A stretch of 64,000 nt of DNA, taken from assembly GCA_017447445.1 (NCBI GenBank), contig JAFSNK010000038.1, positions 24,614 to 88,613 of the forward strand. Direction: 5' to 3'. The notes beneath the pieces were generated by a model. That model ran no database searches and was not told the origin of the DNA. It saw nothing but the letters and a program-made list of their open reading frames with translations. Each line of letters starts with the position of its first letter. Positions within the stretch are counted from its first letter, which is position 1. This DNA comes from Clostridia bacterium (GTDB lineage: Bacteria > Bacillota > Clostridia > Oscillospirales > CAG-382). Both the position numbers and the translations under genes were made by a program. This document shows, piece after piece, positions 8,819-16,702 of the stretch.

Positions 8819-9035
8819 CAAATTAAAAGAAATACTCGCCAAGGTGCTTCCGGATACGGATATGTCCGGCGTGACGGAGAAAACGAAGCTCGCGGACGAC
8901 CTCGGGTTCGATTCGCTCGCGATGATGATGATGGCGATGGAGATCGAGGATTCTTTCGGCTTCCGTTTCACCGAGTTCGTCAAGTTCGATACCGTCGGCG
9001 ACGTGTGCAGGTACGTAGAGAGCAAAACGAAATAA
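8811..9035 (+). CDS. Acyl carrier protein
   Basis: A 74-residue acidic protein with the phosphopantetheine site LGFDSLAMMMMAMEIED, Ser35 being the attachment residue. I chose ATG 8811 because GGAGAG sits at the right distance inside the end of the preceding gene; its start overlaps that stop by eight bases. It lacks the fatty-acid-synthase neighbours of a housekeeping acpP and is the last gene of the fak-plsX-degV-GNAT operon, so it is probably a dedicated carrier fed by PlsX and used by the GNAT enzyme. That last step is inference. A perfect bidirectional terminator follows. Confidence 0.92.
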   Translation: MLDKLKEILAKVLPDTDMSGVTEKTKLADDLGFDSLAMMMMAMEIEDSFGFRFTEFVKFDTVGDVCRYVESKTK

Positions 9036-9054
9036 GGCGCCATAAAAACGAATC

Positions 9055-9085
9055 AAAAAGAACGGCTGTAAAACCGTTCTTTTTC
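9055..9085. terminator. Bidirectional terminator between acp and the serine hydrolase
   Basis: A perfect 11-base-pair stem, AAAAAGAACGG (9055-9065) against CCGTTCTTTTT (9074-9084), with an eight-base loop. A-run and T-run flank it, so it can stop transcription from both converging genes. Confidence 0.85.
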
Positions 9086-9096
9086 GTTTTTCGCGT

Positions 9097-10503
9097 TTAT
9101 TTTTTGAACCGGAATTCCTTTACGCAGAGATTGCCGAGCCGGGTGGCGACGTTCAGCACGCCTTCGGCGAGGTCGAAAGTCCAGTATTGAGTGTGGCAGG
9201 TGTCCGCCTTGCGCAGGGTGAGCGTATATTTGCCGTTTTCGTAAGTATATGCGCCGTAGACCTCGAAAGGCATTTCGGAATTCAGTTTGGGATCCGACGG
9301 CACCTGCGTGGAATCGAACCCGCGCAGACTCGTACTGCTGCGGATGAACTCGCCTTCGCCGCATACGAACGCGCGCGTCCCGACGTCGGTGTAAAGCGTT
9401 ACGCACGCCCGTCCGCCGCGCACCGCCAGCTTGCCGCCGCGTATATCCAGCCCGTTCGGCTCGAATCCGAACTCCGCTTCCGCTTCCGGCGCGGGCTCGC
9501 GCTTTTCCGGGGCGTAAAGCTCCGCGCAGCGGCGCTCCAGCGCGCAAACGTCGTGTTCGCCGGGGGCATATAATCCGTCCAGCATTTTGTTCACCGCGTT
9601 GAACTCCGCCACCGCGTCCGTCGATTCGCCGTAGAAGGCGAGCACGGTGTCCTCTTCGGGCAGCACGAACCCGATCTGCCCGTATGCGCCGTCGCCGCGG
9701 AAGCCGCCGCGCCCGTTCTGCCAGAACTGGAAGCCGTAGCCGCTGCTCCAGTCCTTCGAAGGGTGGTCTTTATACGTTTCGGTTATGCGGCTTGTCGCAA
9801 GGCGCAGATATTCCTCGCTCACCACGCGCTTGCCGTTGTAAACTCCCTTTTGCAGAAGCATCTGCAAAAACCGCGTCTCGGTCTCTATATCCACCAGCAG
9901 ACCGGTGCCGCCGAGGCAGGTCCCGTCCCGCGCGGAGCGCCATTCCGGCGTTTTCACGCCGAGCACGGAAAACAGCTTTTCTTCCAGCAGATCTGTAAGC
10001 TTGCGCCCGGTCACCCGCTCCGCCGCCGCCGCGGCGACGCAGGTCGCCGCCGTGCTGTAAACGAAAGTCGTGCCCGGCTCGAACTGCATCGGGAAGGCGA
10101 AAAAGGTCTTCAACGCGTCGTCCGCCCAGCGCACGTCCTCCAAAGCGCATCTGCCGTGCCCGCAGCGCATTGTAAGCAGGTCGGCAAGCGTAAGCTTTTT
10201 AAGCCCTTCGGTAAGCGTGGGTGGCATTTTGTCGGCGAACAGCTCGCACATCTTCGTATCGGGCGAAAGCAGTCCTTCGTCGATGCAGATGCCGCAGGCG
10301 ATCGAGGCGTAGGGTTTCGAGAGGGAATAGAGGTACATCGGTTCCGCGGCGCTGTACGGAGCGAAGGAAAGCGAAAGCACCGGTTCGCCGCCTTTAAGTA
10401 TCTTTAACGCGCGCGGCGCCGTCTTTATCGCGTTGAAGGTATCCAGCATTTCTTCCACGGCGCGTGTGTTCACGTCCGCCCTTGCGAAAACTCGGTTTTC
10501 CAT
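9097..10503 (-). CDS. Beta-lactamase-fold serine hydrolase, paralogue 2
   Basis: A 468-residue protein with no signal peptide. Residues about 20-320 form a class C beta-lactamase / penicillin-binding-like fold with the SxxK motif SLSK (Ser60 nucleophile, Lys63). FVYSTAATCVAA (about 150) stands where the family has YxN, and the usual GGTGLLVDIE turn follows. A C-terminal beta-rich domain (about 340-468) is shared with the upstream paralogue. Family members act as esterases, D-amino-acid peptidases or beta-lactamases, and sequence alone does not say which; cytoplasmic location argues against antibiotic resistance. It is the last gene of a minus-strand operon, 43 bases after its paralogue. Confidence 0.85.
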   Translation of the reverse strand: MENRVFARADVNTRAVEEMLDTFNAIKTAPRALKILKGGEPVLSLSFAPYSAAEPMYLYSLSKPYASIACGICIDEGLLSPDTKMCELFADKMPPTLTEGLKKLTLADLLTMRCGHGRCALEDVRWADDALKTFFAFPMQFEPGTTFVYSTAATCVAAAAAERVTGRKLTDLLEEKLFSVLGVKTPEWRSARDGTCLGGTGLLVDIETETRFLQMLLQKGVYNGKRVVSEEYLRLATSRITETYKDHPSKDWSSGYGFQFWQNGRGGFRGDGAYGQIGFVLPEEDTVLAFYGESTDAVAEFNAVNKMLDGLYAPGEHDVCALERRCAELYAPEKREPAPEAEAEFGFEPNGLDIRGGKLAVRGGRACVTLYTDVGTRAFVCGEGEFIRSSTSLRGFDSTQVPSDPKLNSEMPFEVYGAYTYENGKYTLTLRKADTCHTQYWTFDLAEGVLNVATRLGNLCVKEFRFKK

Positions 10504-10519
10504 ATTTTTCTCCTTTAAT

Positions 10520-10543
10520 AAAGGGGCTCCGGAAAGCCCCTTT
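10520..10543 (-). terminator. Hairpin between the two serine hydrolases (attenuator or terminator)
   Basis: AAAGGGGCT (10520-10528) pairs with AGCCCCTTT (10535-10543) around a six-base loop. Read on the minus strand it falls between the stop of the first hydrolase and the start of the second. The downstream T-run is short and no promoter is visible after it, so it more likely reduces than abolishes read-through. Confidence 0.55.
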
Positions 10544-10546
10544 TAT

Positions 10547-11950
10547 TTACTGTTCTTCTTTTATTTCGGCAAGCGTGAATTCGCGCTCCGGCAGGTCGCC
10601 GACAAAAACTTTTATCCGCAGCTTTCCGCCGCCGAAATACCAGCGCTGAACGTGGCAGGTGTCGGCGTGGCGCAGAGTTATCAGCCACCCGTTTTCGCTC
10701 TTTTCGTACGCGGCGAACACGCTCACACGCTCCAGCGAACCGGTGTCCGGGTCTAAAAAGCCGATATTCGGGTTGAGATTGCGCAGGACGAGGTGATTAA
10801 GTATGTAATCGCCGCCGCCGCAGACGAACTCGTGCACGCCGTAATCGGTATAAAGCACGCAGTGCAGCAGGTTTTCGCCGTAAAGGCGTATCTTTTGCAG
10901 TCCGATGCCGTTTTCGCCGACTTCATATAAAACGTCGCCGCCGAACGGTTCGCTCTTCGCGGGGAGATAAAACGTCTCCGCGGTCTTTTCAAGCGCCGCC
11001 GCGTCGCCGTCGCCCGATTCGAGCTTGTCCAGCAGGGAATAGATGTGCAGCATCTCGGCGGCCATATTGCCGACCTCGCCCATATATGACATAACTGTCC
11101 CGCGCTCCGGGAATACGAGCAGGAGCTGACCGAAAGCGCCGTCTCCGCGGAACCCCCCGCGGGAGTTCAGCCAGAACTGGAAGCCGTAGCCCGCCACCCA
11201 GTCCGGCGAGCCGTTGTTCACGTCCTGCGAATGCTTGGATGTGGCGAGACGGATGTATTCCTCGCTTAATATCCTTTCGCCGTTCCAAACCCCGCCGTTC
11301 GCCAGCATAAGCCCGAACTTCGTGATATCGTCGCTCGAAAGATAAAGCCCGGTGCCGCCGAGACAGCTTCCGTCGCCCGTTTCACGCCAGCGCGGCTTTT
11401 TTATGCCGAGCTTGGAAAACAACTTTTCGTAAAGGAAATCGACCGGCTTCATCCCCGTCGCCTTTTCGACGCAGGCGGCGCAGACGCAGGTCGCGCCGGT
11501 ATTGTAGGCGAACTTCGTTCCCGGTCCGCAGGTAAGCGGCTGTTCGAAAAACGCCTTCACCGCGTCGTCCGCCCAGCGCATTTTATAAAGCTTGCATTCT
11601 TCGTGCCCGCTCTGCATCGAAAGCAGGTCGCGCAGTCGTATCCCGCGCGCGGCTTCGCTCATTTCCTCCGGCATACGCTCCGGCATAAGCTCGCTGACGA
11701 CGGTATCGGGCGTAAGCAGCCCCATATCGCAGCAGACGCCGACCGCGGCGGAGGTGAAGGATTTCGAAAGCGAGTAGAGGTGCATCGGCATATCGAAGCG
11801 GTAGGGCGCCATACAGACCTTAACGGCGGGTTCGCCGTGTTTGTATATCTGCATCGCGCGCAGATTTATCCCGTCCGCCGCGCACGCCGCGATAAATTCG
11901 TTCACCGCGTCGGCGTTGAAGCCCTTTTTAACAAAAACGCGCTCTCCCAT
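10547..11950 (-). CDS. Beta-lactamase-fold serine hydrolase, paralogue 1
   Basis: 467 residues, co-linear over its whole length with the hydrolase downstream (same SLSK motif at Ser60-Lys63, same GGTGLYLSSDD turn, same C-terminal beta-rich domain), so the pair arose by tandem duplication. FAYNTGATCV occupies the YxN position. There is no signal peptide, which implies an intracellular hydrolase of an ester, amide or D-amino-acid bond; substrate unknown. It starts 13 bases after the NUDIX stop on the minus strand, so it belongs to the operon headed by the InlB-repeat surface protein. Extended N- and C-termini relative to a plain beta-lactamase are shared by both copies. Confidence 0.85.
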   Translation of the reverse strand: MGERVFVKKGFNADAVNEFIAACAADGINLRAMQIYKHGEPAVKVCMAPYRFDMPMHLYSLSKSFTSAAVGVCCDMGLLTPDTVVSELMPERMPEEMSEAARGIRLRDLLSMQSGHEECKLYKMRWADDAVKAFFEQPLTCGPGTKFAYNTGATCVCAACVEKATGMKPVDFLYEKLFSKLGIKKPRWRETGDGSCLGGTGLYLSSDDITKFGLMLANGGVWNGERILSEEYIRLATSKHSQDVNNGSPDWVAGYGFQFWLNSRGGFRGDGAFGQLLLVFPERGTVMSYMGEVGNMAAEMLHIYSLLDKLESGDGDAAALEKTAETFYLPAKSEPFGGDVLYEVGENGIGLQKIRLYGENLLHCVLYTDYGVHEFVCGGGDYILNHLVLRNLNPNIGFLDPDTGSLERVSVFAAYEKSENGWLITLRHADTCHVQRWYFGGGKLRIKVFVGDLPEREFTLAEIKEEQ

Positions 11951-11963
11951 AGGGGCTCCTCCG

Positions 11964-12398
11964 TCAATCCATTTTGCCGAGATATATCTCGTTGTTCTTG
12001 CCCAGGAAGTATTGCTTTATTATGTTGCGCATCGCCACTGGGTAAAGCTCCTCGTGAAGTATGTTGTCGATGGAGAGCCACTGCGTGCCGATCTGGTCTT
12101 CGTCGTAGTGGAGTTCTTTTTTGTCCAGCTCGCCCTTTACGGTGCAGATGAACATGAATTCTATGCGGTGAGTCTCTTCCTTAAAAGATTCGCCGATAAA
12201 CAGTATGCTCTTCGGCTCCACTTCAAGTCCGGTCTCCTCGCCCACCTCGCGTTTGAGCGCCTCCAGCATAAGCTCGTCCGGCTTCTGCTTGCCGCCCGGC
12301 AGAGTATAGTATTCCTTGCCGTCCTCGCCTTTCATTTTAACGGTGAGCAGCTTTGTGTTGTCAATTATCACCGCTTTGATCGAGTTTCTGATTTTCAT
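11964..12398 (-). CDS. NUDIX hydrolase
   Basis: A 144-residue single-domain NUDIX enzyme. The box G-x5-E-x7-REVGEETGL is complete (residues 36-58), with the catalytic REVGEE helix at 50-55 binding the divalent metal. Such enzymes cleave nucleoside diphosphates linked to another moiety; the short length and lack of extra domains do not identify the substrate. The start lies within the end of the preceding small membrane-protein gene (38-base overlap), so the two are co-translated. Confidence 0.9.
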   Translation of the reverse strand: MKIRNSIKAVIIDNTKLLTVKMKGEDGKEYYTLPGGKQKPDELMLEALKREVGEETGLEVEPKSILFIGESFKEETHRIEFMFICTVKGELDKKELHYDEDQIGTQWLSIDNILHEELYPVAMRNIIKQYFLGKNNEIYLGKMD

Positions 12399-12822
12399 CG
12401 TTCGAATATGCTCCGTTCCCGGTAATGGTTACCGAAAAATTCTTTTCCGTCGCGTTATAATACAGTATGACGATGCGCCCGCCGATCTCCGCTTCCCGCG
12501 GGAAGGCGCCCGCGGTGAATTCCGCGCCGCATTTTTCTTTAAGAAGGTCCGCGTATCCGTCGATCTGTTCCCCGGTCACGCCTTCGTAATAAGCCGCGCA
12601 GGAACCGCCGCTTTCGGTGAACGAGCGCGCTTTCGCGGGGAATTCGGGGATCCCTTCGGTAAGCGGGCAATCTTCCCAGCGCGAAGTCTTTTTACTGCCG
12701 GATACCGCCGCGACGGCGGCGAGTATCAGCCCGAGTATAACTATCGCCGAAACGGCGTATATTATTTCTTTTTTGCGGCGCGACACAAATCCGCGCAGGG
12801 CGGGGAGGATCTTACCGTTCAT
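12361..12822 (-). CDS. Small single-pass membrane protein of unknown function
   Basis: 153 residues from the ATG at 12822, whose A is shared with the TGA of the upstream surface-protein gene (TGATG); AGGAG lies eight bases before it. An upstream ATG at 12843 is less likely. A basic N-terminus (RRKKE) is followed by one membrane segment (about residues 20-42) and an external domain of about 110 residues ending in an Asn/Asp/Gln-rich tail. No named family recognised. Translational coupling on both sides places it in the same unit as the surface protein and the NUDIX gene. Confidence 0.7.
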   Translation of the reverse strand: MNGKILPALRGFVSRRKKEIIYAVSAIVILGLILAAVAAVSGSKKTSRWEDCPLTEGIPEFPAKARSFTESGGSCAAYYEGVTGEQIDGYADLLKEKCGAEFTAGAFPREAEIGGRIVILYYNATEKNFSVTITGNGAYSNDENQKLDQSGDN

Positions 12823-15059
12823 CAATATTTCTCCTGGCGCCATTTAACTATAAACAGCGCCGCAGCCCCCGCGAGAGCCACGAATATTATCGCCAGCACC
12901 GGGCCGGTCTTTCCGCTTCCGCCGGAGTCGTTTTCGTTGGATTTCGCCGCGGCGAACGAAGCGTTCACGGTGTGCTTCTGCGAGGTCACCTTAAAGGAAT
13001 ACTGGAAAGTCGTCTTCCCGGCGGCTTCGCCGATCTCCACGCCGTCCACGCGCAGCGAGGATATGGTGTAGCCCTCGTGGGCGTTCACGTAGAAGGTGTA
13101 ATCGTCCCCGGTCTTCTGCACGTTGTTGTAGGGCGACGCGATAAGGTCGCCGCCTTCTCCGGAATCCAGCGCGATCTCGGGCGCTTCGCCGGTCTCTTTA
13201 ACAAGCACGTATGCGCCTTCGTTCCCGTAGGGAAGCGGGCCGACGGTGCCGTCCGACGCGCCCTTAAAGGAGCTCGCCGCGCCTTCTTTGTCGTAGAGTT
13301 CCACGTTCGCGCTGTCGTAAAGCTTTAACTGTACGCTTTCCCCGGCGAACAGCGCGCCGGTCTTTAAGAACACGGTGGAGCCCTCCGGCATCCCGAGCCC
13401 GAAATCGAAAGAATACATCGCGAACGGTATCGCGTCGGGCTTGCCGAGTTTAAGCAGACCGCCCACGGTGTTGTAGGTCTCGCCGCTGTTTACGCGGGTG
13501 ATCTCCATATTCGCGGAGGAAGCGCCGCCGTCGAAGGGTACTCCGGTGGGGATTATCACGCTGCCGTGTATCCCGCGGAACTCCACCGCCTTGCCTTTGG
13601 TCTCGGAGGCGATCTTTTCGAACACCTCGCGCAAAACGGTGTGCTGAACAGACACGTCGACGACTATCTGTTCCTCGTCCCAGTCTATGTCCTTGACCGA
13701 AATGCCGTCCGCGGCGGGAGTGTCGTTTTCGGGCTTGAAGGTCACTATCACCTGCGTGTCGGCGGTCACCTTGAATTTGTATTTGTTGTTCGCAAGCTCT
13801 TTGTTCTCGCCGCCTACACGGAAGTAGTCGACAACGTATCCGTCGTCCGGCGTAACGGTAAAGCTGAGCTCGTCGCCGTCCGCGGCTTTGATCAGCGTGC
13901 CGTTGCCGCCGCCGATCGTCTGAGTGCCCACCGCGAGCTTGCCGTTGGAGCCGACGTTCACGCGGACGCTGAATTCTTCTTTCACGACGGGCGTCGTGCC
14001 CGCGGCGGAAACTTTTATCTCTATCGTAACGTTTTCGGTTATTTCCGCGCTGTATACTCCGCCCTGCGCCGTTATCGCCTTGCCGCCGACTGTCACCGAA
14101 TCGAGCTTGTAGTTGAGCGAGGGGTTGACCGTGAATTTAAGAGTCGATTCCGAACGGCAGTCGATCCCGTCGGTATATTCGCCCGCGCCGGGGTTCTTTA
14201 TGCTCTTGTACCCGGTCGCCGTGACCGTCGCGGGGCCGCGGAGCTTAAAGGTGACGTGGACCATATCGTAGGAGAAGATTATCCCGGTGTTCGTCTCTAT
14301 GGTGAAGGTGTATTCGTTGGAGAGCAGGGGAACGTTCGCTCCGTTCACCGTGAATCCGGCTTTTTCCGGATCGAATTCGGTGCCGCCTATGTCGAATCTC
14401 ACCGTTACCTGCGTTCCCGCCATTATCGAAAGCGGTGCGGAATAGGTTTCCTCCTCGCCGTCGCCGGATCTAACGGTGACCGAGTCGGCGCCGAAGGAAT
14501 CTATGGTAAGAGATACCGGCTCCGACTTGCGGGTGGTAGAGGCGGAAACGGTTATGTTGTCTTTTTTGTTCGGAGTCAGCTCAAAGCTGCTTTCGGTCTT
14601 ATCGGTCACCTGCATCGGCACCACGCAGACTACCGAATCCAGCTCGTAATGCTCCGCCGCGACCACACGCACCGAAACGGTGGCTTCGGTGCCGACGTAT
14701 TCCGTCGCGGGGGTATCCGACCCGGCGAAATAGCACAGCGCGCTCCCGGCGTTGCCGTTGACCACAAAGGTTATGCGGTAGGAATCCGGGTCGACCGGGT
14801 CTTCGGAGGAACCGTCCTCGGAATCATCGGCGCCGGATCCTTCTCCGCCCGACGACGAATCTTCGGACGTATCGCCGCCTTCGGAGCTGTCGTCCCCCGT
14901 TCCGGAGGAATCCTCGACGGCAGCCGAGCTTTCGTCGCCCGCGGGCTGCGAGCTTTCGTCCTCGCCTTCGGCAAAAACGGCGGCGCCGAACACGGCGAGC
15001 GCCGTCATCAGCGCGAGCAGGACCGCGATAATTGTTTTGATTCTGGAAATATGTTTCAT
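12822..15059 (-). CDS. Secreted surface protein with InlB-like repeats and C-terminal membrane anchor
   Basis: 745 residues from the ATG at 15059, chosen because GGAGG precedes it by four bases and it begins a clean signal peptide (MKHISRIKTIIAVLLALMTA, cleavage near Ala30). An upstream ATG at 15125 gives an implausible leader. Residues 31-90 are a Ser/Glu/Asp/Gly-rich linker. Residues about 90-460 hold several Val/Thr-rich units of about 80 residues with patterns like YKLDSVTVGGKAI and FTVTPDDGYVVDYFRVGG, resembling divergent InlB B-repeats. A distinct beta-rich region, one more repeat and a C-terminal membrane segment (about 715-738) follow. No LPxTG motif is visible. It probably sits on the cell surface. 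Confidence 0.8.
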   Translation of the reverse strand: MKHISRIKTIIAVLLALMTALAVFGAAVFAEGEDESSQPAGDESSAAVEDSSGTGDDSSEGGDTSEDSSSGGEGSGADDSEDGSSEDPVDPDSYRITFVVNGNAGSALCYFAGSDTPATEYVGTEATVSVRVVAAEHYELDSVVCVVPMQVTDKTESSFELTPNKKDNITVSASTTRKSEPVSLTIDSFGADSVTVRSGDGEEETYSAPLSIMAGTQVTVRFDIGGTEFDPEKAGFTVNGANVPLLSNEYTFTIETNTGIIFSYDMVHVTFKLRGPATVTATGYKSIKNPGAGEYTDGIDCRSESTLKFTVNPSLNYKLDSVTVGGKAITAQGGVYSAEITENVTIEIKVSAAGTTPVVKEEFSVRVNVGSNGKLAVGTQTIGGGNGTLIKAADGDELSFTVTPDDGYVVDYFRVGGENKELANNKYKFKVTADTQVIVTFKPENDTPAADGISVKDIDWDEEQIVVDVSVQHTVLREVFEKIASETKGKAVEFRGIHGSVIIPTGVPFDGGASSANMEITRVNSGETYNTVGGLLKLGKPDAIPFAMYSFDFGLGMPEGSTVFLKTGALFAGESVQLKLYDSANVELYDKEGAASSFKGASDGTVGPLPYGNEGAYVLVKETGEAPEIALDSGEGGDLIASPYNNVQKTGDDYTFYVNAHEGYTISSLRVDGVEIGEAAGKTTFQYSFKVTSQKHTVNASFAAAKSNENDSGGSGKTGPVLAIIFVALAGAAALFIVKWRQEKY

Positions 15060-15087
15060 GTTGCCTCCGTAAAAAACGACTCTGCGA

Positions 15088-15116
15088 TTGACAATTCGCT
15101 TTGAATCTGTTATACT
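15088..15116 (+). promoter_or_regulatory. Sigma-A promoter of proS
   Basis: TTGACA (15088-15093), 17-base spacer, TATACT (15111-15116). Transcription would start near 15123, leaving a leader of about 95 bases before the GTG of proS. I saw no T-box fold in that leader. Confidence 0.75.
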
Positions 15117-15138
15117 ACCGTTCAAGGTGCTAATCTAT

Positions 15139-15166
15139 ATTATAATGATATTTTATGATAATGCAA
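15139..15166 (-). promoter_or_regulatory. Candidate promoter of the surface-protein operon
   Basis: On the minus strand: TTGCAT (plus 15166-15161), 16-base spacer, TATAAT (plus 15144-15139). It faces the proS promoter, and the two predicted transcripts overlap. Confidence 0.6.
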
Positions 15167-15216
15167 CACCTCACAGCAAAAAGAAAGTAATTTTTTGACC
15201 GAAAGGACTGAAAAAA

Positions 15217-16653
15217 GTGGCAGACAAAAAATTTGTCGAGGATATCACCTCCATGGAGGTCGATTTCGCCCAGTGGTACACCGACATCGTTAAAAAGGCG
15301 GAGCTGGTGGATTATTCCGGCGTTAAGGGGTGTATGATCATCCGCCCCTACGGATACGCCATCTGGGAAAATATCCAGCGCATACTCGACGCGGAGTTCA
15401 AAAAGCTCGGGCACGAAAACGTTTATATGCCCATGTTCATCCCGGAATCGCTGCTCCAGCGCGAAAAGGACCACGTGGAGGGCTTCGCCCCCGAATGCGC
15501 GTGGGTGACCATCGGCGGGCAGAACCAGTTAAGCGAAAAGCTTTGCGTCCGCCCGACTTCCGAAACTCTTTTCTGCGAGCATTACAGGAATATAATCCAT
15601 TCCTACCGCGATCTGCCGAAGCTTTATAACCAGTGGTGCAACGTCGTGCGGTGGGAAAAGACCACGCGCCCGTTCCTGCGCACCTCCGAATTCCTGTGGC
15701 AGGAGGGGCACACGATGCACGAGACGGAGGAAGAGGCGCGCGCGGAAACGCTGCGTATGCTGGACGTCTATTCCGATTTCTACGAAAAAACGCTGGCGAT
15801 ACCCGTCGTGCGGGGCAGAAAGACCGAAAAGGAAAAATTCGCCGGCGCGGTGGAGACCTACACAGTCGAACCGATGATGCACAACGGATTCGCGCTGCAG
15901 GGCGGCACCACGCACTATTTCGGCGACGGTTTTGCAAAAGCGTTCGACATAACCTTTACCGACCGCGAGAACAACATAAAACACCCGCACCAGACCTCGT
16001 GGGGGGTTTCCACCCGTATGATCGGCGCCATTATAATGGCTCACGGCGACGACAACGGCCTGGTGCTCCCGCCCGCCGTCGCGCCGGTACAGCTTGCGAT
16101 AATCCCGGTCGCCCAGCACAAGGAGGGCGTTCTGGAAAAAGCGCGCGAGCTTGCGGAAGCCCTTTCGGCGAAGTTCCGCGTAAAGCTGGACGACAGCGAG
16201 AACAGCACCGGCTGGAAATTCTCGCAGTACGAGATGAAGGGCGTGCCGCTGCGTCTGGAGATCGGCCCGAGAGATATCGAGAACAATTCCTGCGTGCTCG
16301 TTTCCCGCGTCACGCGTGAGAAATCGTTCGTCTCGCTCGACGGGCTGGAAAACGCGGTCGCCGAAGCGCTTGCCAAGGTCCACGACGAGCTTTACGCCCG
16401 CGCCGCGGAAAACCTTAAAAACCGCACGTCGGTCGCGCACAACTACGAGGAATTCCTTAAAACGGCCGAAGAAAAAAGCGGCTTCATAAAAGCGATGTGG
16501 TGCGGCGACAGCGCCTGCGAGGACAAGATAAAGGACGATACCGGCGGCGTGAAATCGCGCTGCATCCCCTTCGAGGAGGAGCATATCGGCGACGTCTGCG
16601 TCTGCTGCGGCAAGCCCGCGAAGCATATGGTGGTCTGGGGCAGACAGTATTGA
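15217..16653 (+). CDS. proS: Proline--tRNA ligase, archaeal/eukaryotic (type 3) form
   Basis: Charges tRNA-Pro in the cytoplasm. The 478-residue length and lack of the bacterial editing insertion identify the ProS type 3 form found in many Clostridia. Class II motifs are visible: [14 protein letters not shown] with the following [16 protein letters not shown], and a motif 3 region near [11 protein letters not shown]. The C-terminus has a cysteine cluster (CGDSACE, then CVCCGKPA) and ends in WGRQY, the terminal-Tyr form of this class. The start is a GTG with GAAAGGACTG upstream. It heads a transcript with a TIM-barrel isomerase and a U32 peptidase. Confidence 0.96.
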   Translation: MADKKFVEDITSMEVDFAQWYTDIVKKAELVDYSGVKGCMIIRPYGYAIWENIQRILDAEFKKLGHENVYMPMFIPESLLQREKDHVEGFAPECAWVTIGGQNQLSEKLCVRPTSETLFCEHYRNIIHSYRDLPKLYNQWCNVVRWEKTTRPFLRTSEFLWQEGHTMHETEEEARAETLRMLDVYSDFYEKTLAIPVVRGRKTEKEKFAGAVETYTVEPMMHNGFALQGGTTHYFGDGFAKAFDITFTDRENNIKHPHQTSWGVSTRMIGAIIMAHGDDNGLVLPPAVAPVQLAIIPVAQHKEGVLEKARELAEALSAKFRVKLDDSENSTGWKFSQYEMKGVPLRLEIGPRDIENNSCVLVSRVTREKSFVSLDGLENAVAEALAKVHDELYARAAENLKNRTSVAHNYEEFLKTAEEKSGFIKAMWCGDSACEDKIKDDTGGVKSRCIPFEEEHIGDVCVCCGKPAKHMVVWGRQY

Positions 16654-16663
16654 ATAAAACTTA

Positions 16664-16693
16664 CGGGGGAGGGACGTTTTCTTCCCCCATTTT
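16664..16693 (+). terminator. Weak hairpin after proS
   Basis: GGGGGA (16665-16670) pairs with TCCCCC (16683-16688), followed by only four T residues. It may partly attenuate transcription into the isomerase gene. Confidence 0.3.
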
Positions 16694-16702
16694 GAGGTAA
16701 TT

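Noticed and set aside
9290..9325. tRNA-like T-arm (GGGTTCGATTCC on the minus strand)
   Set aside because: It lies inside the serine hydrolase coding frame, and no matching D-arm, anticodon arm or acceptor stem surrounds it.
9097..11950. Beta-lactamase antibiotic-resistance genes
   Set aside because: The fold and SxxK motif are shared by many esterases and peptidases; neither protein has a signal peptide, and the YxN motif is altered.
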